A model generated the notes under the pieces. It did not search any database. It saw nothing but the letters and a program-made list of their open reading frames with translations, and was not told where the DNA came from. A program made the position numbers and the translations under genes. Of a DNA stretch of 64,000 nucleotides, positions 51,996 to 60,639 are shown piece after piece. How positions within the stretch are numbered: the first letter of the stretch is position 1; the number at the start of each line of letters is the position of its first letter. The stretch is from Streptomyces pluripotens (lineage in GTDB: Bacteria; Actinomycetota; Actinomycetes; Streptomycetales; Streptomycetaceae). The stretch spans positions 434,001-498,000 of the forward strand of contig NZ_CP021080.1 in the NCBI RefSeq assembly GCF_000802245.2, in the 5' to 3' direction.

Positions 51996-52390
51996 TCATG
52001 GCAGTGTCCAGATGAGGCCGGTCTCGGCGATGAAGCCGTCGAGGAGGCCGGGCTGGTACTGCATCTTCTTCAGCCGGGTGCGAGTGAGAGCCGCGCGGGC
52101 GTCGACTGTGCAGGCCGCGAGGTTGCCCAGGTCGTTCTTCAGGTTCGCCCACACACCTTCAGCCGGGTCCAGGTCCGGCGCGTAGGCCGGCAGGCGAAAG
52201 ACGGTCAGCCACCGCTCCCGGGCCGCCGGTAACTCGCGCATCAGCGCGTCCTTGTGCTGGGTGGAGTTGTCCCAGACCAGCACGATCTTTCCGCCGAGCT
52301 GTTGGTGGGCGGCATCCAGCAGCTCGGCGAAGTCCTGCTCCCTGAAGCCGTTCTTCTCGCCGCGCCGGCCGGGGTGGTGCACGTTCCTGC
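51996..52390 (-). pseudogene. IS630-family transposase remnant (C-terminal DDE half)
   Basis: The C-terminal catalytic half of an IS630/Tc1-like transposase is clear: HHPGRRGEKNGFREQDFAEL, KIVLVWDNSTQHKDAL (second catalytic Asp), and LPAYAPDLDPAEGVWANLK (last acidic residue). It continues to a normal-looking end (GFIAETGLIWTLP). The N-terminal HTH half and first catalytic Asp are missing, and upstream the frame changes to unrelated sequence near 52390. A decayed insertion sequence, incapable of self-transposition. Confidence 0.75.
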
Positions 52391-52619
52391 TGATACTGTG
52401 CGCCGTCGCATGGCGGCTGGCCGTCAGGGCCATGCGACGCCAGCTTCTGGACTGACGACCCCAAGACGCCCAGGCGCTCCTCGACGGCAGGGGAGTGTCA
52501 CCCGAGGCGTCGAAGATCCGCCGGACGGCCCCGGCCAGCTGTCCGCGCCGCACCTCGCGGGCGGTGACGGGCTTGTCCTTCCGCTCCGAGGCGTGGCCGG
52601 TCGTGGACGGGGCGCTCCG
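52391..52619 (-). other. Scrambled remnant sequence between IS630 relic and GT2 gene
   Basis: Short coding-like pieces occur in shifting frames on the minus strand, for example SERKDKPVTAREVRRGQL and AGAVRRIFDASGDTPL, both with high third-position G/C. They cannot be joined into a gene I recognise. Probably debris from the same insertion or deletion events that truncated the transposase. Confidence 0.35.
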
Positions 52620-53609
52620 TCACACGGTGCCAGGCAAGATCTTCCGGGTGGTGTCGTCCAGCAGCTCGACCGTCATGTAGTCCACGCCGCGCGACGGTGC
52701 CGGGTAGCGGAGATGGGCCAGGCGCGCCTGTTCCTGACGCATGTACATGAACGACTCCAGGATGTACCCGCCCATCAGCACGAGCACCGCAATGATCATG
52801 ATCGCGGCGGCCAGTACCGCGGTGGGGAGGCGGAGCACGACCCCGGTGCGGGCGAATTCGACGACCACCGGGATACCGAGCGCGAGCGAGATGGCAGCGA
52901 ACAGTCCAGCGATGACGGAGTGGAACAGGGAAGGGCGCTGGCGGCGGGCGAGGCCCAGGATGAGCTTCAGGATGCACCAACCGTCCCGGTAGGTACGCAA
53001 CTTGCTCGTACTGTCGGCCGGGCGGTCCTTGAAGCCGACCTCGATCTCGGCTGTGGGCAGGCGCAAGCTGAGCGCGTGAACCGTCATCTCGGTCTCGGTC
53101 TCGAACTCGTGCGACAGCGCGGGGAAGGACTTGATGTAACGGCGGGAGAAGACGCGGTAGCCGCTGAGCATGTCGCTGACGTCGTTGCCGAACAGCGAAC
53201 GCACGGTGCCGGTGAGCATCTTGTTGCCCACAGCGTGACCGGTTCGGTAGGCGCCGTCCACGGTCTGGCGGCGGGCGCCCACCACCTGGTCGTAGGGGCC
53301 TTCGAAGAGCAGGTCGACCATCTCACGAGCGTGCGAGGTGTCGTAAGTGTCGTCACCGTCGATGATCAGGAGAGCGTCGGCCTCGACGTCGGCGAAGGCT
53401 CGGCGAATGACGTTGCCCTTGCCCTTGCGCGGTTCGTGGCGCACGATCGCGCCCGCCCCGAGCGCTTCAGCGACGGTGCCGTCCGTGGAAGCGTTGTCGT
53501 AGACATAGACGACCGCCTCCGGCAGGGCTTCTCTCAGGTCACAAACGACCTTGCCGATGGCCACCTCCTCGTTGTGACACGGCACGACACATGCGACCGT
53601 TGGAGTCAT
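52620..53609 (-). CDS. GT2 glycosyltransferase, dolichol-phosphate-sugar synthase-like, with C-terminal TM helices
   Basis: 329 aa. GT-A fold of the DPM1/GtrB type: ACVVPCHNEEVAIGKVV at the N-terminus, DNASTDGT, and the catalytic LLIIDGDDTYD. SRRYIKSFPALSHEFETETE and EVGFKDRPADSTSKLRTYRD are typical of polyprenyl-phosphate glycosyltransferases. Two C-terminal helices (about 230-285) anchor it. It likely transfers a sugar from a nucleotide donor to a polyprenyl phosphate. ATG 53609 has GGGAGG 6 nt upstream. Divergent, across 78 AT-rich bp, from a GtrA-containing membrane protein, the usual partner for flipping and using such lipid-linked sugars. Confidence 0.88.
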   Translation of the reverse strand: MTPTVACVVPCHNEEVAIGKVVCDLREALPEAVVYVYDNASTDGTVAEALGAGAIVRHEPRKGKGNVIRRAFADVEADALLIIDGDDTYDTSHAREMVDLLFEGPYDQVVGARRQTVDGAYRTGHAVGNKMLTGTVRSLFGNDVSDMLSGYRVFSRRYIKSFPALSHEFETETEMTVHALSLRLPTAEIEVGFKDRPADSTSKLRTYRDGWCILKLILGLARRQRPSLFHSVIAGLFAAISLALGIPVVVEFARTGVVLRLPTAVLAAAIMIIAVLVLMGGYILESFMYMRQEQARLAHLRYPAPSRGVDYMTVELLDDTTRKILPGTV

Positions 53610-53687
53610 CGAAAGCCTCCCTTCCCCATACACCTCATCATCGCCGACTATTTTTCTTGTCGGTTTTGTCCATATCGCATACCTTAG

Positions 53688-55655
53688 GTGCATATTGTGC
53701 TGCAGCGAACGACGTGGCGCCCGCAGGCGGCCAGTTGGGTGCGAAACATCTGGCGGGAGGCTGCGGCTTTCGGCGTGATCGGAGCGGTGGCGTTCGTGGT
53801 GGAGTTCACCGCGTTCAACGTCTTGATCTCCGGCGCGTCGTTCTCCAGCAAGGGGGTACTGCACTCGGCACCGGTCGCCGCGTCGGCCCTGGCCACCATG
53901 GTGGCAGTGGCGGTGAGTTGGCTGGGCAACCGGTATTGGACCTATCGCGACCGCAAGGACGCTGTCGCCTGGCGCGAGGTCTCCTGGTTCCTGGGCATCA
54001 ACCTGGCCGGCCTGCTCGTCACCGCCGCGCCGGTCTACGTCGGACACGGGCTCCTGGGCCTCGACTCGACGTGGAGCGACAACGCGGCCAGGCTCATGGG
54101 CTGGGCGACGGCGACGGTGCTGCGCTTCACCGTCTACCGCACGCTCGTCTTCGCCGAGCAGGGACCGGCCCGGGTCGCGGGATCCGGCCCGGTCTTGAAT
54201 CCGGCAGCGACGGCCACAGTGGCGCCGGGTACCGCCCGCCGCCCAGGTTCCGAGCGCCTCAAGACCGTCCGCCAAGAGGCGCATTGGCCGTGGGGCCTGG
54301 CCGCTGTCGCCGTGGTCTGCGGGTACGCCGTGGCCGCCGTCTTCCATCCCGGGTATCTGAGCCCTGACAGCACCGACCAGTTGCTGCAGGCGCTGCGGCA
54401 GCGGCCGGTGACTGACTGGCATCCGCCGGTGCTGGTCCTGCTGTGGCGTGCGCTGATCCACACCACCGGAGCCATGTCTGCCATGGCCGCACTGCAGGTG
54501 GCGGTCCTGTGGGCGGCACTGTGGGTGCTCGCGGTGCTGGTCTGGCGCAGGACTGGCAGCCGCGGCCTCTCGCTGGCCGTCCTGGCGGTCGGGCTCGCGC
54601 CCAACATCGTGAACCTCACCGGTGTGGTCTGGAGCGACGTCCATCTAGCGTACGTGTTGCTCGCGGCCTGCGCGGTGGCGCTCGTCGCCCGTGAGCTGCC
54701 TAAGGACCGGCTCGTGAGCACCCGGTGGGCGCTGCTGACCCTGGGCGTGTTGTTCCTCGCCTACGCCGTCCTCGTCCGCAAGAACGCCGTACCGGCCGTC
54801 ATTCCGGTCTTCGTGCTGCTGGTGCTCGGGATCTGGCCGACGGCACGCGGCCGACGCCGGTGGTTCGGCGCTGCGGGGCTCCTCGTCGCGGTCACCGTCG
54901 CCGGGAGCGCCGGCGTCTCGGTTGCCACCGACCCGGTGGCAACCCACCAATACGCGCAGATCCCGCTGGACGATCTCGTCCACGTCCTGCCGCCGGACCA
55001 GGTGCGCACGGCCGCCCAGCAGGCTGGTGCAAGCCTGGACTTCCGCAACCGCCTGGTCTCGGCCGCCACCACGTGCCAGCAGCACGACATCGTGAGCGAC
55101 GCCTACTTCCACTGCTACCCGCGCGACCGCTCACTCGGCCCTACGGAACTGGGCCGCCACGCCTCCGTGCTCGTCCAGATGTGGACGCAGCAGATCCCGC
55201 ACCACCCGGTGAGGTACACCCGGTACCGGCTCCGCGTCTTCGCCAGACTGCTCTTCCAGGGCAACCAGTTCTTCGAGAGCGGCTCCACCGCCTCCGCGCG
55301 CAGCATCCCTGCGGTGGCGAGTGCGCCAGTCGACCACCAGCTCAAGTCCACGCTGGGCAGCTACGTCACCGCCTTCGTACGCGACGTTCCACTGCTGTTC
55401 CAGGGCTGGTTCTGGCTAGTCGTCTCCCTGGTGCTCACGCTGCGCCGTCGGTGGCCGGGACCCTATGCGAGGGAGATCCGGCTGCTCGGGGCAAGCGGCG
55501 CGCTGTACATCCTCGCGTACCTGCCCACCGTCCCTGAGTCCAACTACCGCTACGTGTACTGGCCCGCGCTCGGCGGGGCCCTCGCGGCCCTGCTCGTCAC
55601 GACGGGGTGCGTGATGCGGCGCCACTCGTCGGCAGCGTCTGACCGCCCGGCGTGA
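53688..55655 (+). CDS. GtrA-GT-C-like membrane fusion protein
   Basis: 655 aa. The N-terminal GtrA-like domain (about 20-155) has four helices with AAFGVIGAVAFVVEFTAFNV, VSWLGNRYWTYRDRKD and RFTVYRTLVFAEQ. A linker (156-200) leads to a polytopic GT-C-like domain (about 200-640, about ten helices) with HPGYLSPDSTDQLLQALRQR, TDWHPPVLVLLW, GVVWSDVHLAYVLL and VRKNAVPAVIPVF. The Asp/His-containing first loop suits a polyprenyl-phosphate-sugar-dependent transferase. GtrA proteins are proposed flippases of lipid-linked sugars, so flippase and transferase would be one chain. The start is GTG 53688 or GTG 53697; the latter has AGGTG better spaced. The stop abuts a transposase relic. Confidence 0.8.
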   Translation: MHIVLQRTTWRPQAASWVRNIWREAAAFGVIGAVAFVVEFTAFNVLISGASFSSKGVLHSAPVAASALATMVAVAVSWLGNRYWTYRDRKDAVAWREVSWFLGINLAGLLVTAAPVYVGHGLLGLDSTWSDNAARLMGWATATVLRFTVYRTLVFAEQGPARVAGSGPVLNPAATATVAPGTARRPGSERLKTVRQEAHWPWGLAAVAVVCGYAVAAVFHPGYLSPDSTDQLLQALRQRPVTDWHPPVLVLLWRALIHTTGAMSAMAALQVAVLWAALWVLAVLVWRRTGSRGLSLAVLAVGLAPNIVNLTGVVWSDVHLAYVLLAACAVALVARELPKDRLVSTRWALLTLGVLFLAYAVLVRKNAVPAVIPVFVLLVLGIWPTARGRRRWFGAAGLLVAVTVAGSAGVSVATDPVATHQYAQIPLDDLVHVLPPDQVRTAAQQAGASLDFRNRLVSAATTCQQHDIVSDAYFHCYPRDRSLGPTELGRHASVLVQMWTQQIPHHPVRYTRYRLRVFARLLFQGNQFFESGSTASARSIPAVASAPVDHQLKSTLGSYVTAFVRDVPLLFQGWFWLVVSLVLTLRRRWPGPYAREIRLLGASGALYILAYLPTVPESNYRYVYWPALGGALAALLVTTGCVMRRHSSAASDRPA

Positions 55656-55656
55656 C

Positions 55657-56020
55657 GAACTGTTCGAGCCGGCGGACGCGCTGCTGTGCGTCGACGGGCC
55701 GGGGGTCTCACCGGTGGATTTGACGCTGGTGCTCGAACACCGTCGTGGGCAGGGAGCGTTTGTACGGGACCCTCGGCCACGGGCGGATCGACGTGGACAG
55801 GTTGCGGTCCTTACCGGCCGGGCTGCCCCTGCCGGGCTTCGAAGGTGACCGGCTGGTGCTGGTTGGTCGATGTATCGCCCTGGTTACGGTCGGACGCGCC
55901 GTGCTCGGCGGGCCAGCTGCTCCGCCATGTCTATGGGCGGGCGCAGTCCGCGTCGCCGTTCATCCCAGGCTGGCCGTACTCCTTCGTCGCGGTCCTAAAG
56001 CCTGGTGCCACCTCATGGAC
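55657..56020 (+). pseudogene. Transposase remnant, Streptomyces NF041680-like family, multiply frameshifted
   Basis: Starting directly after the GtrA-fusion stop, three frames read in turn like one transposase: DELFEPADALLCVDGPG with VLEHRRGQGAF, then RLYGTLGHGRIDVDRLRSL with GLPLPGFEGDRLVLV, then VDVSPWLRSDAPCSAG with HVYGRAQSASPFIPGWPYSF. VDVSPWLRSD carries the conserved catalytic Asp region. At least two frameshifts and missing N- and C-terminal parts make it a pseudogene. Family recall is from memory; IS701-like relatives are the nearest alternative. Confidence 0.7.
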
Positions 56021-56291
56021 CAGCGTCGATCTCGCCAGCGTGCCGATGCACCAGATCGGCGACGACACCCTCATGGCAAAGGCCGTTGCAGCATCGCTGA
56101 CCACGCCGACCGACGACGAGTCCGGTGAGATCTGGCTGGGCTCGCCCACCCCGCTCCAGGCATCCGTGGCGCAGCGGTCGCACAGCGGACCGGGCACAGC
56201 CGCGTGGAAGCCGCTGCTGCCGCTGCTCATGCCGGTGACGGTGTTCGCGCTGCTGCTGCGCCGTCGTCGTCGGGGCCGCACCGCCCGGCGT
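56021..56291 (+). other. Orphan reading frame after the transposase relic
   Basis: The plus-strand frame continues past the transposase-like part as TSVDLASVPMHQIGDDTLMA and so on, ending in a hydrophobic helix plus Arg-rich tail (LLPLLMPVTVFALLLRRRR near 56215-56275). It then runs on antisense to the next gene. A hydrophobic stretch followed by basic residues resembles the C-terminal anchor of an exported protein, so this may be the 3' end of a disrupted gene. Low confidence. Confidence 0.3.
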
Positions 56292-57248
56292 TCACCGGCC
56301 CGCGGCCGCTCTGCGCTGCGCCTGGTCGAACTCGGCCACGGGATCGCCGACGACGTGCCAGGGCCAGGGGGTGACGGAGCCGCCCAGGGCCTCGAAGACC
56401 GGGTGCGCCTCGCGCCTGCGGTCCGCGGCCATCAGCGCGTAGGCGAGGATGTTGAGGTCGGCGAGTGCCCTGGCGTGGCGGAGGAATCCCGGCTGCACCC
56501 AGGTGCCGGCCGCCCGGTCGAGAGCCTTGACGGCCATCGCCTGCGACCAGTGGTTCCGTGCGACCAACGCTTCGAATCCACCCCGGTCCAGCAGCGCGTG
56601 GTACTGGAGGACCTGTGCCGTGAGCTCGGTCCCGGCGCAGGGCGCGTTGGCGGGCATGCGCGCGCTCAGCGCGTCCACGAACTCCATGACCTGGATGCGC
56701 GACCCCCCTTCCTCCGGCGTGAGGTAGCCCAGCATGCTCAGGTAGGCCTCACGGTTCCAGCGGTCGCGCGCGAGGACCTCGTTCCACACCCCGAACGCCT
56801 GAGGCTGGGCCCAGCGTTCCAGGCGTGCCACGTTCAGCAGGGCCACCCATGGAGTGGGGTCCTCCGGAACGAGTTCGGCGGCCCGCAGACATGTCTCGAC
56901 GGTGGCGTCGGGGTCTTCCAGGCCGCCCCCGGAACGGCCGCGTTCCACCTGCGTCCAGGCGTGCAGGATGAGCGCGTTCGCGTTACGGGGCTCGCGAGTG
57001 GCCCAGGACCGCGTCACGGACGTCGCAGAGAGGTAGTCCGCCAGGACGCAGATCCGGTGACTGCGGCGGTCCCAGTCCCCCGGGCTCTGGTCCAGGAGCC
57101 GGGAGATCTGGGCCGCGCACAGGTCGGTCGTCGCAATGGTGCCGGTCCTGGTGGTCGCCAGCAGAGCCTTCAGGAGTTTGCTCAGATCCTGATCGTCGAG
57201 CTCCGGGGCAAGTCGCACCTTTTTGCGGCGGCTTGAAAGAAATGCCAT
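56292..57248 (-). CDS. TPR-like helical repeat protein
   Basis: 318 aa, almost entirely helical, with tetratricopeptide-like pairs such as NANALILHAWTQVERGR, DATVETCLRAAELVPEDPTP and NREAYLSMLGYLTPEEGG. No catalytic motif, signal peptide or membrane segment. Probably a cytoplasmic protein-protein interaction module. The start MAFLSSRRKKVRL at 57248 is the only one consistent with the fold. Proteins of this layout are common, unnamed Streptomyces genes. Confidence 0.7.
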   Translation of the reverse strand: MAFLSSRRKKVRLAPELDDQDLSKLLKALLATTRTGTIATTDLCAAQISRLLDQSPGDWDRRSHRICVLADYLSATSVTRSWATREPRNANALILHAWTQVERGRSGGGLEDPDATVETCLRAAELVPEDPTPWVALLNVARLERWAQPQAFGVWNEVLARDRWNREAYLSMLGYLTPEEGGSRIQVMEFVDALSARMPANAPCAGTELTAQVLQYHALLDRGGFEALVARNHWSQAMAVKALDRAAGTWVQPGFLRHARALADLNILAYALMAADRRREAHPVFEALGGSVTPWPWHVVGDPVAEFDQAQRRAAAGR

Positions 57249-57436
57249 GGACGGAGGTTAGAGGGGCCGGGGAATCACACAAGACATGAGTCAAGATCGT
57301 TACTGGTTACACGTCTCACTCGTGGTTACCTGCTCGTATGGCGAGATGTCCGTCCCGGGCCCCGCCGGTCCGGGACAGGGCCCGCCCCGATCCCCCGCAT
57401 CGGTGCCGCCGCCACCGGAGAAGGCTCCGCGGGTGC

Positions 57437-59338
57437 TCAGAGAGACGGCACCCCGGTCGCCTCCGCCGCCCCTGCGTCGCGCTGCGCGAACTGCGTCCGG
57501 TACAGCTCCGCGTACCGCCCGGCCGCCGCCAGCAGCTCCTCATGCGTACCCCGTTCCGCGATCCGGCCGGACTCCACGACCAGGATCTGGTCAGCGGTGC
57601 GGACGGTGGAGAGGCGGTGGGCGATCACCACGGCCGTGCGACCGTCCAGGGCTTCGCCCAGGGCCTCCTGGACGGCTGCCTCGGAGGTGTTGTCCAGGTG
57701 GGCGGTGGCCTCGTCCAGGATGACCACGCGCTGCCGGGCCAGCAGCAGTCGGGCGATGGTCATGCGCTGGCGTTCGCCTCCGGAGAGCCGGTAGCCACGC
57801 TCACCGACGACGGTGCCCAGGCCGTCGGGCAGCGCGCGTACGACGTCGGCGAGGCGGGCGCGGCCGAGCGCGTCCCACAGCTCGTTGTCGGTGGCGTCCG
57901 GCCGGGCCAGGAGCAGGTTGGCCCGCACGGTGTCGTGAAAGAGGTGACCGTCCTGGGTGACCATGCCGAGGGTGGCCCGCAGGGACGCGGCGGTCAGGTC
58001 CCGGACGTCGGCCCCGCCGATCCGGACGGCGCCCGAGTCGACGTCGTACAGCCGCGGCAGGAGCTGCGCGATGGTGGACTTCCCGGCGCCGGACGAGCCG
58101 ACGAGCGCGATGGTCTCGCCGGGTTCGGCGCGGAACGAGATGCCGTGCAGAACCTCCGAACCGCCTCGGGTGTCGAGGGCGGCAACCTCTTCCAGGGAGG
58201 CGAGGGAGACCTGGTCGGCGGAGGGGTAGGAGAAGCGTACGTCCTCGAACTCGACGGCGACCGGGCCCTCGGGAACCTCTCGGGCCTCCGGGCCCTCCTC
58301 GATGAGCGGCTTCAGGTCCAGCACCTCGAAGACCCGCTCAAAGCTGACGACGGCGCTCATCACCTCGACCCGCGCCCCGGCGAGCGCGGTCAGCGGGGCG
58401 TACAGACGGGTCAGCAGCAGGGCGAGGGAGACGACGGCGCCGGGCTGCAGAGTGCCGTGCAGCGCGAACCAGCCGCCGAGGCCGTAGACGAGCGCCAGGG
58501 CCAGAGCGGAGACCAGGGTCAGCGAGGTGATGAAGACCGACTGGGCGGTCGCCGTGCGCACCCCGATGTCCCGGACCCGGGCGGCACGTGCCGCGAACTG
58601 GGCCGACTCCTCCTCCGGGCGGCCGAACAGCTTCACCAGGGTGGCGCCGGGGGCGGAGAAACGCTCGGTCATCCGGGTGCCCATGGCCGCGTTCAGCGCC
58701 GCGGCCTCCCGCTGCATGCGCGCCATCCTGCTGCCCATGCGGCGTGCCGGTAGCACGAACACCGGCAGCAACACCAGCGCGAGGAGGGTGATCTGCCAGG
58801 ACAGGGTGAGCATCACGGCGAGGGTGAGCAACAGGGTGACCACGTTGCTGACCACACCGGAGAGGGTATTGGCGAACGCCCGCTGGGCGCCGATCACATC
58901 GTTGTTGAGACGACTGACCAGTGCTCCCGTACGGGTACGTGTGAAGAACGCGACGGGCATGCGCTGCACATGATCGAACACAGCCGTTCTGAGGTCGAGG
59001 ATGAGCCCCTCCCCGAGCGTCGCCGACAGGCGCCGGCTGAGGATGCCGAGACCCGCCTCGGCAACGGCGACGAGCGCGATGAGCAGGGAGAGCCGGATGA
59101 CCGTGCCCGAGTCGTGCCCCGACACGATCGCGTCGACGACGCGGCCGGCCAGCACGGGGGTCGCCACCGCGAGCAACGCGGTCACCACCCCGAGCAGCAC
59201 GAAACGGATGATGCCCGCGCGGTGCGGGCGGGCGAAGGCGGCGATGCGGCGCAGTGTGGCGCGGGCGAAGGGACGGCGCTCCTGCTGCGCGGTCATCACG
59301 GTGTGCAACTGCGTCCATGCAGTGGTTTCCATGCTCAT
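57437..59338 (-). CDS. ABC exporter, fused TMD-NBD (MsbA/MDR-like), probable SoxR target
   Basis: 633 aa. Six-helix exporter domain (about 40-345), then a nucleotide-binding domain: Walker A GSSGAGKST, Q-loop VTQDGHLFHDTV, signature LSGGERQRM, Walker B VVILDEATAHLD and the switch His in IAHRLSTVR. A homodimeric drug or lipid exporter is expected. Its promoter region carries a near-perfect SoxR-type box (59354-59373) inside a 19-bp -35/-10 spacer. The predicted start of transcription falls at or next to the ATG, so the mRNA may be leaderless. From memory, an ABC transporter gene (SCO7008) belongs to the S. coelicolor SoxR regulon and lies close to idh (SCO7000), matching this neighbourhood. 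An ATG at 59332 is an alternative start. Confidence 0.9.
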   Translation of the reverse strand: MSMETTAWTQLHTVMTAQQERRPFARATLRRIAAFARPHRAGIIRFVLLGVVTALLAVATPVLAGRVVDAIVSGHDSGTVIRLSLLIALVAVAEAGLGILSRRLSATLGEGLILDLRTAVFDHVQRMPVAFFTRTRTGALVSRLNNDVIGAQRAFANTLSGVVSNVVTLLLTLAVMLTLSWQITLLALVLLPVFVLPARRMGSRMARMQREAAALNAAMGTRMTERFSAPGATLVKLFGRPEEESAQFAARAARVRDIGVRTATAQSVFITSLTLVSALALALVYGLGGWFALHGTLQPGAVVSLALLLTRLYAPLTALAGARVEVMSAVVSFERVFEVLDLKPLIEEGPEAREVPEGPVAVEFEDVRFSYPSADQVSLASLEEVAALDTRGGSEVLHGISFRAEPGETIALVGSSGAGKSTIAQLLPRLYDVDSGAVRIGGADVRDLTAASLRATLGMVTQDGHLFHDTVRANLLLARPDATDNELWDALGRARLADVVRALPDGLGTVVGERGYRLSGGERQRMTIARLLLARQRVVILDEATAHLDNTSEAAVQEALGEALDGRTAVVIAHRLSTVRTADQILVVESGRIAERGTHEELLAAAGRYAELYRTQFAQRDAGAAEATGVPSL

Positions 59339-59345
59339 GGGACAG

Positions 59346-59376
59346 AACCTAGAACCTCAAGCTTCGTTGAGGTCAA
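59346..59376 (-). promoter_or_regulatory. SoxR-like box in a 19-bp-spacer promoter of the ABC exporter gene
   Basis: On the minus strand TTGACC (59371-59376) and TAGGTT (59346-59351) are separated by exactly 19 bp, the over-long spacing used by MerR-family activators. Inside it lies the 20-bp inverted repeat ACCTCAA-N6-TTGAGGT (59354-59373), close to the enterobacterial SoxR box CCTCAAGTTAACTTGAGG. Transcription would begin near 59338-59339, at the ATG. Confidence 0.72.
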
Positions 59377-59434
59377 TGTCCGCACTCATTCTCCTCAACC
59401 GGCGCCCCTCCGCCCCGCCCACCCGAAGGTCGCG

Positions 59435-60502
59435 ATGACCCCAGTCTGTAAGGCGCCGTCCCCGGTTCGTCCACCCGCCGTTGGAACGGCAGGGAAAACC
59501 TCTGGGAATGTGACTGACGTCCCGCTGCCCCCGCGTCGTCCGCTCTCGCCACTGCCCCGGGGAACACGCCTGTGGCGTGTCCCCGTCCGCCGGTTGCTGT
59601 GCCTGGTGCCGCTCCTGCTCGTCACCGTGGCCGCCGTGCGGCACCGCTCGGTGCTCGCCGAGGGCTTCGGCCAGTTGCGGACGGCCTCCGTGCCGTGGCT
59701 GCTGGCCGCGTCCGGTGCGACCTGTCTGACCTGGGTGGCCGCCGCGTTCACCCGGCAGGGCGCGGTAGTACAGCCGCTGCCCAAGGCACGGCTGCTCGCG
59801 GCTCAGTTCGCGGCGGGGGCGGCCAACCACCTGTTGCCGACCGGGCTGGGCGCGAGCGCCGTCAACCTGCGTTTCATGACCGTGTGCGGGGTGCCGCTGG
59901 CCCGCTCCTCGGCCGCGCTCGCCCTGTACCTGATGGCCGAGTGCGTGGGCCGACTCGGCCTGCTGACGGCACTGCTGGTCGCCTTCCCCGGTGCGCTGCG
60001 CCTTGGCCCCCTGCTGCCGGACGGCGCAGTACTCCCGCTGCTGCTGGGCGCGGCCGGGCTCCTGGTCGCTGCGGGGGCCGTCCTGGCGCTGGTACGGCGG
60101 CTGCGCAGCCGTGTGTCCGCGTTCGTGCGCGACGCCCTGGGCGAGGCCCGGTCGGTGCACAGCCGGCCAGCTCGCGCCCTGGCCCTGTGGGGTGGCTCGC
60201 TGGCCTTCCCGGCGCTCCAGGCGGCCGGCCTCGCCGCGGTCGGCCAGGCGCTGCGCCTCCCGGTGCCGCCCGCGCACATGGCTCTGGCCTATCTCGCGGC
60301 GACGGCCGCGGTGGCGCTGGTGCCCACGCCGGGCGGGCTGGGCTCCGTCGAGGCCGCGCTGATCGTGGCGCTGGTCGCGGTGGGCGGCCCGGCTGCGCTG
60401 GCCACGGCGGTGGTACTGGCCTACCGCCTCATCACCGTGTGGGTACCGCTGTTGCCGGGGGCGCTGGCCCTGGGGGCATTGGTGCGGATGAAGGTCATCT
60501 GA
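59435..60502 (+). CDS. YbhN/UPF0104-like (lysylphosphatidylglycerol synthetase TM-region) membrane protein
   Basis: About 355 aa with eight or more transmembrane helices of the YbhN/AglD2/MprF-N type. Visible stretches include LAAQFAAGAANHLLPTGLGA, ALALYLMAECVGRLGLLTAL, VALVPTPGGLGSVEAALIVA and VLAYRLITVWVPLLPGALAL. The PTPGGLGSVE loop and the Y-R-x2-T-x-W-x-P end are family hallmarks. Such proteins are suspected lipid flippases or glycolipid transporters. ATG 59435 has GAAGGT at short spacing; GTG 59510 would give a 330-aa protein. Divergent from the ABC exporter across the SoxR-like box. Confidence 0.82.
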   Translation: MTPVCKAPSPVRPPAVGTAGKTSGNVTDVPLPPRRPLSPLPRGTRLWRVPVRRLLCLVPLLLVTVAAVRHRSVLAEGFGQLRTASVPWLLAASGATCLTWVAAAFTRQGAVVQPLPKARLLAAQFAAGAANHLLPTGLGASAVNLRFMTVCGVPLARSSAALALYLMAECVGRLGLLTALLVAFPGALRLGPLLPDGAVLPLLLGAAGLLVAAGAVLALVRRLRSRVSAFVRDALGEARSVHSRPARALALWGGSLAFPALQAAGLAAVGQALRLPVPPAHMALAYLAATAAVALVPTPGGLGSVEAALIVALVAVGGPAALATAVVLAYRLITVWVPLLPGALALGALVRMKVI

Positions 60503-60639
60503 GCGTCCGGCCGCAGCCGGCGCCGGCCTCCCGGCTGACCCGCGTGCGAATCCCTGAGAGGCTACCGGCAAGTCACTCGCCGCCCGGTGTACGAGCACGA
60601 CCCTGGACGGTGCCGACGCAACAACAGGAGGAGGTCCCC

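Noticed and set aside
55686..57236. A 516-aa plus-strand protein spanning the transposase relic and the TPR gene
   Set aside because: Only its first third resembles a transposase; the rest is antisense to the TPR-like gene. Treated as a pseudogene plus orphan tail.
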